Assembly: GCA_963828715.1 (NCBI GenBank)
Contig: CAWHFX010000021.1
Span: 124,001-188,000 of the forward strand
Source of the DNA: JAQGMV01 sp963828715
GTDB lineage: Bacteria > Pseudomonadota > Gammaproteobacteria > Burkholderiales > SG8-41
DNA: 64,000 bases
Direction: 5' to 3'
Shown: positions 52,359 to 61,266 of the stretch, piece after piece
Layout of the letters: each line of letters opens with the position of its first letter
Numbering within the stretch: the first letter of the stretch is position 1
Notes under the pieces: generated by a model
Database searches by the model: none
The model's input: the letters and a program-made list of their open reading frames with translations, nothing else
What the model was told of the DNA's origin: nothing
Made by a program: the position numbers and the translations under genes

Positions 52359-55300
52359 ATGCTCAACACCATCATCGATTGGTCCGCGCGCAACCGCTTC
52401 ATCGTGCTGCTCACCACGTTCTTTATCGTGCTCGCCGGCGTCTATGCCGTCTACAAGACGCCGCTGGATGCCCTGCCCGACTTGTCCGACGTTCAGGTCA
52501 TCATCTACACCGAGTATCCGGGCCAGGCGCCGCAGGTCGTCGAGGATCAGGTCACATATCCACTGACGACGGCCATGCTGTCCGTGCCGAAGTCGCGGGT
52601 CGTGCGCGGATTCTCGTTTTTCGGTGCGTCGTTCGTGTACGTGATCTTCGAGGACGGCACCGACGTGTACTGGGCGCGCTCACGCGTGCTGGAATACCTG
52701 AACTTCGCAGCCGGCCGTCTGCCGCGCGGCGTGACGCCGCAGCTCGGTCCCGACGCCACGGGGGTCGGCTGGGTCTACCAGTACGCCGTGCTCGGCGCGA
52801 ACCGCACGCTGGCCGAGCTGCGTACGATCCAGGACTGGTACCTGCGCTATCAGCTCACGAAGGCGCATGGCGTCGCGGAGATCGCATCCGTCGGCGGTTT
52901 CGTCCAGCAATACCACGTCATCGTCGATCCGGTGAAGCTGCGCGCCTACGGCATTCCGCTTACCCGCATTACACAAGTCATACGCGAGTCGAATCGGGAC
53001 GTCGGCGGGCGCGTGGTGGAAATGGCGGAGACGGAGTACATGGTGCGCGGCAAAGGTTACCTGCGCGGCCGTGCCGATCTCGAAACGCTGGTGGTGAAAG
53101 CGGAAGCAGGCACGCCCGTACTGCTGCGCGACGTCGCACGTGTCGAGCTCGGTCCGGACGAGCGCCGGGGCCTGACCGAGCTCAATGGTGAAGGCGAAGT
53201 CGTTTCCGCTATTGCGATTGCGCGCTACGGCCAGAACGCGCTGGAAGTGATTCGTAACATCAAGGACAAGATCGCCGAAGTCGCACCGGGCTTGCCGCAG
53301 GGCGTCGAAATCGCGGCCGTTTACGATCGCAGCGATCTCATCGAACGCGCGATCGATACGCTGAAGCGCACGCTCCTCGAGGAAAGCGTGATCGTCGCGC
53401 TCGTGTGCGTGGTCTTCCTTCTCCACGTGCGCAGCGCGCTGGTGGCGATCATCATGCTGCCGATCGGCGTGCTGATCGCGTTCATCGCGATGCGCTTTCT
53501 CAACATCAACTCGAACATCATGAGCCTCGGCGGAATCGCGATCGCGATCGGGGCGATGGTCGACGCGGCGATCGTCATGATCGAGAACGCGCACAAGCAC
53601 CTCGAGCGGCTCAAGCCCGGTGAGTCGCGCCTGTCCGCGCTCATCGCGGCCTGCCAGGAGGTCGGACCCGCGCTGTTCTTCTCGCTCCTGATCATCACCG
53701 TCTCGTTCCTGCCCGTCTTCACCCTCGAAGCACAGGAGGGCCGGCTCTTCTCGCCGCTCGCTTACACCAAGACGTTCGCCATGGCTGGCGCGGCGTTCCT
53801 GAGCCTCACGCTCGTACCCGTTCTGATGGTGCTGTTCGTGCGCGGCCGCATCCTTGCCGAAGACCGGAACCCGGTGAATCGAATCCTGATCTGGCTGTAT
53901 CGGCCACAGATCGCGTGGGTGATGCGCTGGAAGAAGCTGACGATCGCGCTCGCCGTTCTCGTGCTCGCAGTAACGATCTGGCCTGCATCGCAGCTCGGTG
54001 TGGAGTTCATGCCGACACTGAACGAAGGCACGCTGCTCTATATGCCCTCATCGCTTCCGGGCATGTCGGTCACGAAGGCGGCAGAGCTCATACAGACGCA
54101 GAACAAGATCATCAAGAGCTTCCCCGAAGTGGCATCGGTGTACGGCAAGGCAGGTCGTGCGGCCACCGCGACCGATCCGGCGCCGCTCGAGATGTTCGAA
54201 ACGGTCATCAATCTGAAGCCGGAAGCCGAATGGCGCGCCGGAATGACGATCGACAAGCTCGTGTCGGAGCTCGATCGTGCGCTTCAGTTTCCCGGCGTCT
54301 CGAACGCATGGACGATGCCGATCCGCGCACGTATCGACATGCTGTCGACGGGTATTCGAACGCCGATCGGCATCAAGGTCTTCGGCAAGGACTTGAACGA
54401 GATGGAGCGCCTCGCGAAGGCGATCGAGAGCGTGGTGAAAACCGTGCCCGGCACGACCAGCGCGTTCGCCGAACGCATCACGGGCGGCTTCTATCTCAAC
54501 ATCGAGCCCGATCGACAGGCCCTGGCGCGTTACGGACTGACGATTGGCGAGGTGCAGGACGTGATCTCGATCGCGCTGGGCGGTGAGATGATCACGACCA
54601 CCGTCGAAGGCCGCGAACGTTACGGCGTCATCGTGCGCTACCCGCGCGAGTTGCGCAGCGATCCACAGAAGATCGCGCACGAAGTGCTGGTACCCACGAT
54701 GAACCGCGGCATGATGCCGCTCGGGCAGGTCGCGCGCATCGAAATCGTCAAAGGAGCGCCCGCGATTCGTACGGAAAACGCGCTGCTCTCCGCGTACATC
54801 TACGTGGACATCCGGGACCGCGACCTGGGGTCATACGTGGCCGCGGCGCAGAAGGCGGTGACGGACCATGTTCAGCTTCCTCCCGGCTATTACGTGACGT
54901 GGAGCGGCCAGTTCGAATACATGCAGCGCGCGATCGACAAGCTGAAGATCGTCGTCCCGCTGACGGTGCTGATCATATTCGTGCTGCTCTATCTGAACTT
55001 CAAACGTCTCACCGAAACGCTGATCGTCATGCTTTCCATGCCGATGGCGCTGGTCGGCGGCGTATGGCTGATGTGGTTCATGGGCTATAACATGAGCGTC
55101 GCCGTGGCCGTCGGCTTTCTCGCGCTTGCCGGCGTTGCCGCGGAAACGGGCGTGGTCATGCTCATTTATCTCGACCACGCCTGGCAGGCAATCCAGGTGC
55201 GGCGCGCGGCCGAAGGAAAACGGCCCAATGCCGCCGACCTCTACGCGGCCGTCATGGAAGGCGCGGTCGAACGGGTGCGGCCCAAGATGATGACGGTCGT

Positions 55301-55514
55301 CGCGATCATGGCCGGGCTGCTGCCGATCATGTGGACGACGGGCGCGGGCTCCGAAGTGATGCGTCGTATCGCCGCCCCCATGGTCGGCGGCATGATCTCC
55401 TCCGTCGTCCTGACGCTCATCGTCATTCCGGCGCTGTACGCCATGGTCAAGGAATATGCGTTAATGCACGAACGCCCTGACCTGCGAGTGCTGGAACAGG
55501 CAGGTGGGGCGTAA
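52359..55514 (+). CDS. cusA: Heavy-metal RND efflux pump, copper/silver type
   Basis: The 1051-residue inner-membrane pump exports Cu(I) or Ag(I) using the proton gradient. It has the usual 12 membrane helices and two large periplasmic loops. The TM4 sequence GIAIAIGAMVDAAIVMIENAH holds the conserved charged residue of the relay, and FMPTLNEGTLLYMPSSLPG is the form seen in CusA (Cu/Ag) rather than CzcA pumps. It starts one base after cusB. The sequence is intact and of normal length. Confidence 0.95.
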   Translation: MLNTIIDWSARNRFIVLLTTFFIVLAGVYAVYKTPLDALPDLSDVQVIIYTEYPGQAPQVVEDQVTYPLTTAMLSVPKSRVVRGFSFFGASFVYVIFEDGTDVYWARSRVLEYLNFAAGRLPRGVTPQLGPDATGVGWVYQYAVLGANRTLAELRTIQDWYLRYQLTKAHGVAEIASVGGFVQQYHVIVDPVKLRAYGIPLTRITQVIRESNRDVGGRVVEMAETEYMVRGKGYLRGRADLETLVVKAEAGTPVLLRDVARVELGPDERRGLTELNGEGEVVSAIAIARYGQNALEVIRNIKDKIAEVAPGLPQGVEIAAVYDRSDLIERAIDTLKRTLLEESVIVALVCVVFLLHVRSALVAIIMLPIGVLIAFIAMRFLNINSNIMSLGGIAIAIGAMVDAAIVMIENAHKHLERLKPGESRLSALIAACQEVGPALFFSLLIITVSFLPVFTLEAQEGRLFSPLAYTKTFAMAGAAFLSLTLVPVLMVLFVRGRILAEDRNPVNRILIWLYRPQIAWVMRWKKLTIALAVLVLAVTIWPASQLGVEFMPTLNEGTLLYMPSSLPGMSVTKAAELIQTQNKIIKSFPEVASVYGKAGRAATATDPAPLEMFETVINLKPEAEWRAGMTIDKLVSELDRALQFPGVSNAWTMPIRARIDMLSTGIRTPIGIKVFGKDLNEMERLAKAIESVVKTVPGTTSAFAERITGGFYLNIEPDRQALARYGLTIGEVQDVISIALGGEMITTTVEGRERYGVIVRYPRELRSDPQKIAHEVLVPTMNRGMMPLGQVARIEIVKGAPAIRTENALLSAYIYVDIRDRDLGSYVAAAQKAVTDHVQLPPGYYVTWSGQFEYMQRAIDKLKIVVPLTVLIIFVLLYLNFKRLTETLIVMLSMPMALVGGVWLMWFMGYNMSVAVAVGFLALAGVAAETGVVMLIYLDHAWQAIQVRRAAEGKRPNAADLYAAVMEGAVERVRPKMMTVVAIMAGLLPIMWTTGAGSEVMRRIAAPMVGGMISSVVLTLIVIPALYAMVKEYALMHERPDLRVLEQAGGA

Positions 55515-55534
55515 ACCTCTGACAAGGAGATCTC

Positions 55535-55861
55535 ATGAAAGCAGTCGTGATCGCAGCAGCTTTGATGACGGGCCTCGGGTTGGCGCATGCCGGCGAAATG
55601 ACGAGCAAAGACAAGGCGATGACCCACGATGCCGCGCCTGCCGGCGTGCATAAGGCGACCGGTGTGGTCAAGAAGCTCGATGCGAGCGCCGGGATGGTGA
55701 CGATCGCGCATGAACCGGTCAAGGATCTCAAGTGGCCGGCGATGACGATGCCATTCAAGGTCCAGGACAAGGCGCTCATCGACAAGCTCGGCGAGGGCAA
55801 GAAGGTCGACTTCGAATTCGAGCAGCGCGGCAAGGACGCCGTGATCACGGCAGTCAAGTAG
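55535..55861 (+). CDS. cusF: Periplasmic copper chaperone CusF
   Basis: The 108-residue protein has a signal peptide (VVIAAALMTGLGLAHA) and the CusF fold. The copper ligands are visible: the histidine in IAHEPVKDLKW and the Trp-Met-Met set in WPAMTMPF. It hands Cu(I)/Ag(I) to CusB. A clear Shine-Dalgarno (AAGGAG) precedes the ATG, 20 bases after cusA. It is the last gene of the operon, followed by two hairpins. Confidence 0.93.
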   Translation: MKAVVIAAALMTGLGLAHAGEMTSKDKAMTHDAAPAGVHKATGVVKKLDASAGMVTIAHEPVKDLKWPAMTMPFKVQDKALIDKLGEGKKVDFEFEQRGKDAVITAVK

Positions 55862-55870
55862 GGCATCCGG

Positions 55871-55919
55871 GACGCGGATGCGAAGTCCGCGTCTTCCGAG
55901 GCGGCTTCGATACCGCCTC
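55871..55919. terminator. Double hairpin between convergent cusF and beta-propeller genes
   Basis: First stem: GACGCGGA/TCCGCGTC (8 of 8 pairs, 55871-55893). Second stem: GAGGCGG/CCGCCTC (7 of 7 pairs, 55898-55919), followed by GTCCTTTATT. The run of T is short, so termination could be partial; either strand can form both stems. Confidence 0.6.
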
Positions 55920-55924
55920 GTCCT

Positions 55925-56929
55925 TTATTGCAGTACTTCGACGGGACGCGGCGCCGCCCGGCTGACGTTGCCGGGCCGCGACAGCACGAAACGAATCCCT
56001 GCGCCTGATGCGCGCGGACGGGTTGCAGCCGCAGCGTCGCCCGCAATCGCGAGGTAAGGGGCACGATCGATCGTGGTCAGGCCGACGAGATTCGAGCTGG
56101 ACACGCGTTCCACGATGACAGCGTGCGCACGGTACGGCACCCGAGCAAGCGCGAACCGATAGACCGTGAAGACTTCGCGGCCGGCGGCAAGCACGAAGAT
56201 CTCGTTCTCCGATGTATCGGAGCGTTCCATCGCGCACGCGCCGTGTAAGGGTGTGTCGAGCGCAATCGGCTCAGCGTTCGACAACTGCCGGTCGATGTGC
56301 CAGAGCGTTCCCGGCGCCCCCGCAGCCGCGACAATGCTTCCGTCGTCCTGAAGGACGAGCGCACTGAAGCCCGCATCCACCCATTGCTGCGTGGTCGGCG
56401 TGAGGCTGTGTTCGCGCAAAGCAAAGTCGTTCGCGTCGATGCGCCACAGCTTCGACTGCACGCTGTCGCTCACGAAAGCGGTCCCGGTCGCATCCAGCTG
56501 CAGGTCGGGCAGACAGTTCGTGGCATCGGCCGTGTAAAACCAGTTCCGGAGCTCGACCGTGGCAACGCGCCGCCCCGTCGGCAGGTCGATGACATGCACA
56601 ACGCCGACCTCGAGCACCCACAGGCGTTCGTGTCGCGGATCGACGCGCAGCCGCAGGATCTTGTTGCCGGCACTCGCCCCGATGATCTCGACGTCGGCGC
56701 CTTCAGTCCCGTCGGTTAGTGCGACCGTGGTCCGGCCGGCCTGCATTCCGACGAACAATCGTCCGGTGCGAGCGTGGTAGGCAACCGGTAGCGGCACAGC
56801 GACTCGGTCGAGCAGATGATCCGCGAAGGACGGCACGGATTGCGCGAGTGCGGACCAACCGCCGCTCGTGCCGGCAATTACCAGAAAGGCAAGGCGAACC
56901 GTCGCCCTGCTGCCGATCGTCTTCAACAT
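55925..56929 (-). CDS. Secreted beta-propeller-like protein
   Basis: The 334-residue protein has an exported N-terminus (VRLAFLVIAGTSGGWSALAQ). The rest is repeated beta-sheet sequence of WD/NHL/YVTN type (GRLFVGMQAGRTTVALTDG; RLWVLEVGVVHVIDLPTGRR; TAFVSDSVQSKLWRIDAND; TLWHIDRQLSNAEPI), so a beta-propeller of probably six blades in the periplasm. Start at 56929 has AAGGAG at good distance. The ligand or function is unknown. It is convergent with cusF and lies 165 bases after the LamG-like gene. Confidence 0.72.
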   Translation of the reverse strand: MLKTIGSRATVRLAFLVIAGTSGGWSALAQSVPSFADHLLDRVAVPLPVAYHARTGRLFVGMQAGRTTVALTDGTEGADVEIIGASAGNKILRLRVDPRHERLWVLEVGVVHVIDLPTGRRVATVELRNWFYTADATNCLPDLQLDATGTAFVSDSVQSKLWRIDANDFALREHSLTPTTQQWVDAGFSALVLQDDGSIVAAAGAPGTLWHIDRQLSNAEPIALDTPLHGACAMERSDTSENEIFVLAAGREVFTVYRFALARVPYRAHAVIVERVSSSNLVGLTTIDRAPYLAIAGDAAAATRPRASGAGIRFVLSRPGNVSRAAPRPVEVLQ

Positions 56930-57094
56930 ACATGCTCCTTCCCGCGGGAATTGGAGCAGCACTTGAGACGAATCGTCTTTGAGGACCGGGTGTCTGCGTC
57001 AGACCCGGCTAGGCACCGATTGCCCGCATGAGGGCGAGTGCCTACGAATAGAACGTATCGAGGCGCTAAGCCATTCCCGTTCGCAGTGCGCGCT

Positions 57095-57733
57095 TCATCG
57101 GGAGGCACCCGCTCCGAATGAGAAATCGTCGAACACGGTCACGCTGTCGGCCTTCGTCCACAGGCCCACGGCGCCCGCGCCTGCAATGCGAGCGTCCGTA
57201 AGGTCGATGTAGAGCTTGCCGTCCAGCGAGACCTTGATCGACGTAGCGGCGAACTCCACTCGCAGCGTGTGCCATGCGTTGCGCGCAACCGGCGCATCGA
57301 CATACTTGATCGTGTTGCGCCGGCCACTGGCGGTGTAATAGAGCGAAACGTTGTTTTCGAGTGCGTTCGCACGCGCGATGTAATAGTTATTCCCATCCTT
57401 CCACCGCCACACGACACCGCCTGCCTGATCCTGTTTCCCCGACAACGGCTTGAAGCGCACCTCGACGTAGCCGTCGGCCATCGAAACGCGCTTCAAGGCG
57501 CACCAGGGGAAATCGCCGACGCCGGACTGCCTGAGCACGTGCGGCTGGCTCGGCGCCTCCACGTCGGGTTCGACAAGCCAGCGCGCCGCGCCCTTGCCGG
57601 TGACGCCGCACACCCAATCCGGCGGCAGCGCGCCCGCAGCATAGGTGTCGAAATCGATCGTTTCGGCCATTGCCCCTCCGCACGCGAACATCAGTACAAC
57701 GGAACCGAATCCCGCTCCACATCTGAAATTCAT
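57095..57733 (-). CDS. Secreted LamG/3-keto-disaccharide-hydrolase-like domain protein
   Basis: The 212-residue protein has a signal peptide (GFGSVVLMFACGGAMA) and a concanavalin-like beta-sandwich (about 25-205): FKPLSGKQDQAGGVVWRWKD, YYIARANALENNVSLYY, NAWHTLRVEFAATSIKVSLD and AGAVGLWTKADSVTVFDDF. These strands recall the DUF1080 domain. An enzymatic role is not certain. Its ATG overlaps the chrA stop (ATGA), so it is made with the chromate transporter, an unusual partner for such a domain. Confidence 0.78.
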   Translation of the reverse strand: MNFRCGAGFGSVVLMFACGGAMAETIDFDTYAAGALPPDWVCGVTGKGAARWLVEPDVEAPSQPHVLRQSGVGDFPWCALKRVSMADGYVEVRFKPLSGKQDQAGGVVWRWKDGNNYYIARANALENNVSLYYTASGRRNTIKYVDAPVARNAWHTLRVEFAATSIKVSLDGKLYIDLTDARIAGAGAVGLWTKADSVTVFDDFSFGAGASR

Positions 57734-59106
57734 ATCGTGACGTGCTGAGCGATGAACGTCCAGGCAAGCCCGGCTGCGCCGCAGACGACGATGACCGGAA
57801 TGATGCCGACCTTGTAGCGCCAGAGCGCAATGAACGCTGCCACGCCAATCACGGCAGATGCCCATTGGAACTGACCGCCCAACCCCTCGGGCCAGAGCAC
57901 GTGATAGGCGAAGAAGACCGCTAGGTTGAGAATGACGCCGACGACTGCAGCCGTGATGCCGGTGAGCGGCGCGGTGAATTTGAGATCGCCGTGCGTGGTT
58001 TCCACCAGCGGACCGCCGAGCAGGATGAAGATAAAGCTTGGCAGGAACGTGAAGTAGGTGGCGATCGTCGCGCCCACGGCGCCCGCGAGCAGCAATGAGT
58101 CCGGTCCGAGCGCCGCCTTGAGCCAGGCGCCGACGAAGCCGACGAACGCGACGATCATGATGAGCGGGCCGGGAGTGGTTTCGCCGAGCGCGAGCCCATC
58201 GATCATGTGTGTGGGGGAGAGCCACTGATAGTGGTCGACGGCCGCCTGGTAGACGTAAGGCAGCACGGCATACGCACCGCCGAACGTGAGCAGCGCCGCC
58301 TTGGTGAAGAACCATCCCATCTGCGTGAATGTCGAGTCCCAACCGTAACGAAGCACGAGACAACCGATTGCAACGCCCCAGAGCACGAGCCCGACGAACA
58401 GGACTTTCAAGAATCTCGGCCAGGTGAAGAGCGCATGAGGCGGGGTCGACGTGTCGTCGTCGATCACGGCGGGCCCGAACGACTTGCCGGCAGCCCCATG
58501 TGCACCCGGTGTCTGGAACTTGGCCGGCGCGATACGGCCGCCGATGAAGCCGATGACGCCCGCACCGATTACGATCACCGGAAACGGCAACTGCAGGGCA
58601 AAGATTCCGACGAAAGCAGCGCCAGCGATGGTCCACAGCACGCCATTGGTCAATGCGCGCGACCCGATGCGATACGCGGCGAAGAGCACGATCGCAGTGA
58701 CCGCGGGCTTGATGCCATAGAGGATACCCGCGACCACGAACACGTCACCGTAGGCGACATAGATCCACGACAGCGCGATCAGGATGAAAAGCGATGGCAA
58801 TACGAAGAGCCCGCCCGCGATGACGCCACCGAGGGTTCGATGCATGAGCCAGCCGATGTAGGTCGCAAGCTGCTGCGCTTCGGGACCCGGCAGCACCATG
58901 CAGTAGTTCAACGCGTGGAGGAAGCGCCGCTCGGAAATCCAGCGCCGGCGCTCGACGAGTTCCTGATGCATGATGGCGATCTGCCCGGCCGGCCCGCCGA
59001 AGCTGATAAAGCCAAGCTTCAGCCAGAACCAGAAAGCCTCGCGGAGGGAAACAGCATCGGTCGCGGTTGGCACCGCAGGCGCGGCAGGGCTCGAAAGTTC
59101 AGACAT
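57730..59106 (-). CDS. chrA: Chromate transporter ChrA
   Basis: ChrA exports chromate. The 458-residue protein is a long-form transporter with two homologous halves, each with a signature region (FISFGGPAGQIAIMHQELV early; LTFGGAYAVLPYVYQAAVD later) and the LPGPEAQQLATYIGW and ETTPGPLIMIVAF motifs. About ten hydrophobic helices can be counted. The start at 59106 is chosen over 59133 because AAGGAG precedes it. Chromate resistance is inferred from the family. The 224 bases upstream hold no supported gene. Confidence 0.92.
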   Translation of the reverse strand: MSELSSPAAPAVPTATDAVSLREAFWFWLKLGFISFGGPAGQIAIMHQELVERRRWISERRFLHALNYCMVLPGPEAQQLATYIGWLMHRTLGGVIAGGLFVLPSLFILIALSWIYVAYGDVFVVAGILYGIKPAVTAIVLFAAYRIGSRALTNGVLWTIAGAAFVGIFALQLPFPVIVIGAGVIGFIGGRIAPAKFQTPGAHGAAGKSFGPAVIDDDTSTPPHALFTWPRFLKVLFVGLVLWGVAIGCLVLRYGWDSTFTQMGWFFTKAALLTFGGAYAVLPYVYQAAVDHYQWLSPTHMIDGLALGETTPGPLIMIVAFVGFVGAWLKAALGPDSLLLAGAVGATIATYFTFLPSFIFILLGGPLVETTHGDLKFTAPLTGITAAVVGVILNLAVFFAYHVLWPEGLGGQFQWASAVIGVAAFIALWRYKVGIIPVIVVCGAAGLAWTFIAQHVTI

Positions 59107-59330
59107 GCTCAAAGCTGCTCCTTGTGGACGCAAACAGTCAGAGCAAGCCTTGGACGCAAAGCGTCTTGGGAAGCGGGGAGGCTGCTGATCCCCACCGCCC
59201 GCAGCGTATCAGCGTCGACTCTTGTGCGTCAATGTGTGCGCATCCGTAGCGCCGCAAGGCGCCTAAGGGGTGCAGTTGCGCCCGCAGGCAACGCGGCAGC
59301 AGCCGCAACGCCGGAGGAGCGGCGTAGGTG

Positions 59331-59762
59331 TTACTCCCCCGACGCCAACGCACTCTCGAGCGTCTGCCACGGCAGCACGGCACACCGGGCCCGCGACGGA
59401 TACTTGCGCACAGTATCCAGCAGAGCCATACGGTCTTCGGTCAGCGCGTCGCCGGCGCCACTCTGCTCCCGCGTCAGCATCTCCACGAATTCGCTCGCCA
59501 GTACCTGCGCTTCCGCCGGTGCGGTGCCTTTCACGACTTCGGTCATGATCGATGCCGAAGCCATCGAGATCCCGCAGCAGGTGCATTGAAAGGCGACGTC
59601 GTCGATGCGGCCGTCCTCCATCTTGAGATAGACGGTAATCTCGTCGCCGCACAGCGGATTCGACCCTGTCGCGCTGTGATCCGCGTCATCGGGAACGCGG
59701 TAGTTGCGTGCGTTCTTGATATGGTCCATCAGATAGTCGTCATAGGGACTGGCGGCCGACAT
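59331..59762 (-). CDS. Second SufU/IscU-type protein
   Basis: The 143-residue protein carries all SufU-like ligands: NPLCGDE, FQCTCCGISMASAS and RARCAVLPW. The second motif has three closely spaced cysteines (C-T-C-C), richer than the SufU in the main operon. It is far from that operon and next to a metal-binding DUF411 gene and the selenoneine genes. Whether it is a scaffold or a Zn-type sulfur acceptor cannot be told. The gene is intact, with no frameshift. Confidence 0.85.
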   Translation of the reverse strand: MSAASPYDDYLMDHIKNARNYRVPDDADHSATGSNPLCGDEITVYLKMEDGRIDDVAFQCTCCGISMASASIMTEVVKGTAPAEAQVLASEFVEMLTREQSGAGDALTEDRMALLDTVRKYPSRARCAVLPWQTLESALASGE

Positions 59763-59934
59763 ACGTTCTCACCTCAGTTGATTTCGAAGCGGGCTCGAAG
59801 CGTCAGTCTCGCCTGCGGCGGCCCCCGTTCGGGTCGGACACATCTCAGGCTGGACGGTTCGTTGACTTCAGTCAACATAGAGAGGTCGGAACGCTTTAGC
59901 ATCGATTCACCTGGATACGTTTGGCGGCAAGCAC

Positions 59935-60397
59935 ATGCAATTACCGAGCAAGCTCATTGCAGCCCTTCTCTTCTCGAGCGCGAGCGCTTTCGCAGCTTCG
60001 ACGGTCGATCTCTACAAGGACCCTGGCTGAGGCTGCTGCAGCGCGTGGGCCAAACACCTGCGCGCAAGCGGGTTCCGTGTGAACCCGATCGATGTGCCCG
60101 ATCCTACCGTTCAGCGCCGCAAGTACGGCATACCGGACCCGCTTGGCGCTTGCCATACGGCCACGATCGAGGGCTATGCGATCGAAGGCCATGTGCCGGC
60201 CCGGGAGATCAGGCGCTTGCTCGCGCAGCGTCCGAAAGCGCGCGGGCTGGCGGTTGCCGGGATGCCGTCAGGCTCGCCCGGGATGGAAGGCAATGGCCAT
60301 CGCGACGCGTTCGACGTCGGTACTGGTGCTGCCTGATGGTTCTACACGAGTCTACGCGCAGTATTATCGCGACGGCACGAGCCGCGAATTACCCTGA
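59935..60397 (+). pseudogene. DUF411-family periplasmic metal-binding protein with in-frame UGA and one +1 frameshift
   Basis: From ATG 59935 a signal peptide (LIAALLFSSASAFA) is followed by VDLYKDPG, then a UGA at 60028-60030, then GCCSAWAKHLRASGF. DUF411 proteins have PGCGCC here, so UGA replaces exactly the first cysteine of the metal site. Later blocks are normal (ACHTATIEGYAIEGHVPA, AVAGMPSGSPGMEG). Removing one base at 60317-60320 restores FDVVLVLPDGSTRVYAQYY and the true end; the total would be 153 residues. UGA could be a nonsense mutation, a base-call error or, less likely, selenocysteine. Confidence 0.65.
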
Positions 60398-60510
60398 ACA
60401 CAGTGGGGACGAGAGGCACCGGGCGTGGTATCTTGACGCGGATCAAGCTCACCGCAGCGCCGATTCCGCGCCACATGCGGACAAGTCGAATTCAAGAACA
60501 GGGAGCCGAG

Positions 60511-61266
60511 ATGACCCCACCCCCGCTCGCCACACGTGAGATGGCCCGTGAGGCGCGCTTTGCGCCGGTCTGGAGCGAAGAGCTCAACAAGGTCTTCGCC
60601 GACGTCGCACCCTACTACGACCGTGCCAACGACATCGCGACGCTCGGCCTGTGCGACGGCATCCGGCGCGGATTCATGGAAACGATCCAGGTGAAGCCGC
60701 ACATGCGCGTGCTCGACGTGTGTGCCGGCACGAACGCGAACGGCATCGCCCTTCTCCAGCGCGAACCGACGCTGGAGGTCCACGCAATCGATCGCAGCGA
60801 GGCGATGCAGGAGGTCGGCAGCCAGCGTGCACAGGCGAAGGGCGTCTACATCCACAGTCATATCGGTGACGTGCACACGCTGCCATTTCCGGACAACCAC
60901 TTCGATCTCATCACGCTCCAGTTCGCGTCGCGGCACCTCGGCGTGCGACGTGTCTTCAGCGAGATCCATCGTGTGCTCAAACCGGGCGGCCATTTCCACC
61001 ACTGCGATATGCTGCGGCCGGCGAATCCGGTGGTCGAGCACGTCTACTACGCGTACCTGCGGTTCTGTCTCGCATTCACCGCGTTTCTTTTCGGCTCCGG
61101 TACGGCGGCGCTGAACTGCAAGAAGTACTTCGTGGACGCGCTGCAGATGTTCTATTCGGCGGACGAGCTTTCGATCGTTCTTCAGGAAGTCGGGTTTTCG
61201 GACGTGCGCGCAAAGACGGTGCTCGCAGGGACGGTTGCCTACCACTCGGCGATCAAAGCGAGCTGA
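60511..61266 (+). CDS. UbiE-like class I methyltransferase
   Basis: The 251-residue protein resembles UbiE/COQ5: opening FADVAPYYDRANDIATLGL, motif I VLDVCAGTNANGIALL, then IGDVHTLPFPDNHFDLITLQF and HRVLKPGGHFHHCDM. Motif I departs from the standard AGGTGDL form, so the substrate may not be a quinone. It starts after GGGAGCC. It ends 14 bases inside the convergent senB-like gene. Its placement between DUF411 and senB hints at involvement in metal or selenium metabolism, but that is only position. Confidence 0.78.
   Translation: MTPPPLATREMAREARFAPVWSEELNKVFADVAPYYDRANDIATLGLCDGIRRGFMETIQVKPHMRVLDVCAGTNANGIALLQREPTLEVHAIDRSEAMQEVGSQRAQAKGVYIHSHIGDVHTLPFPDNHFDLITLQFASRHLGVRRVFSEIHRVLKPGGHFHHCDMLRPANPVVEHVYYAYLRFCLAFTAFLFGSGTAALNCKKYFVDALQMFYSADELSIVLQEVGFSDVRAKTVLAGTVAYHSAIKAS

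Noticed and set aside
60041..60065. Hairpin after the DUF411 UGA as a SECIS element
   Set aside because: Nine pairs and the right distance, but the loop lacks the usual GU and bulged U, so I do not annotate it as a SECIS; it is only mentioned in the finding.
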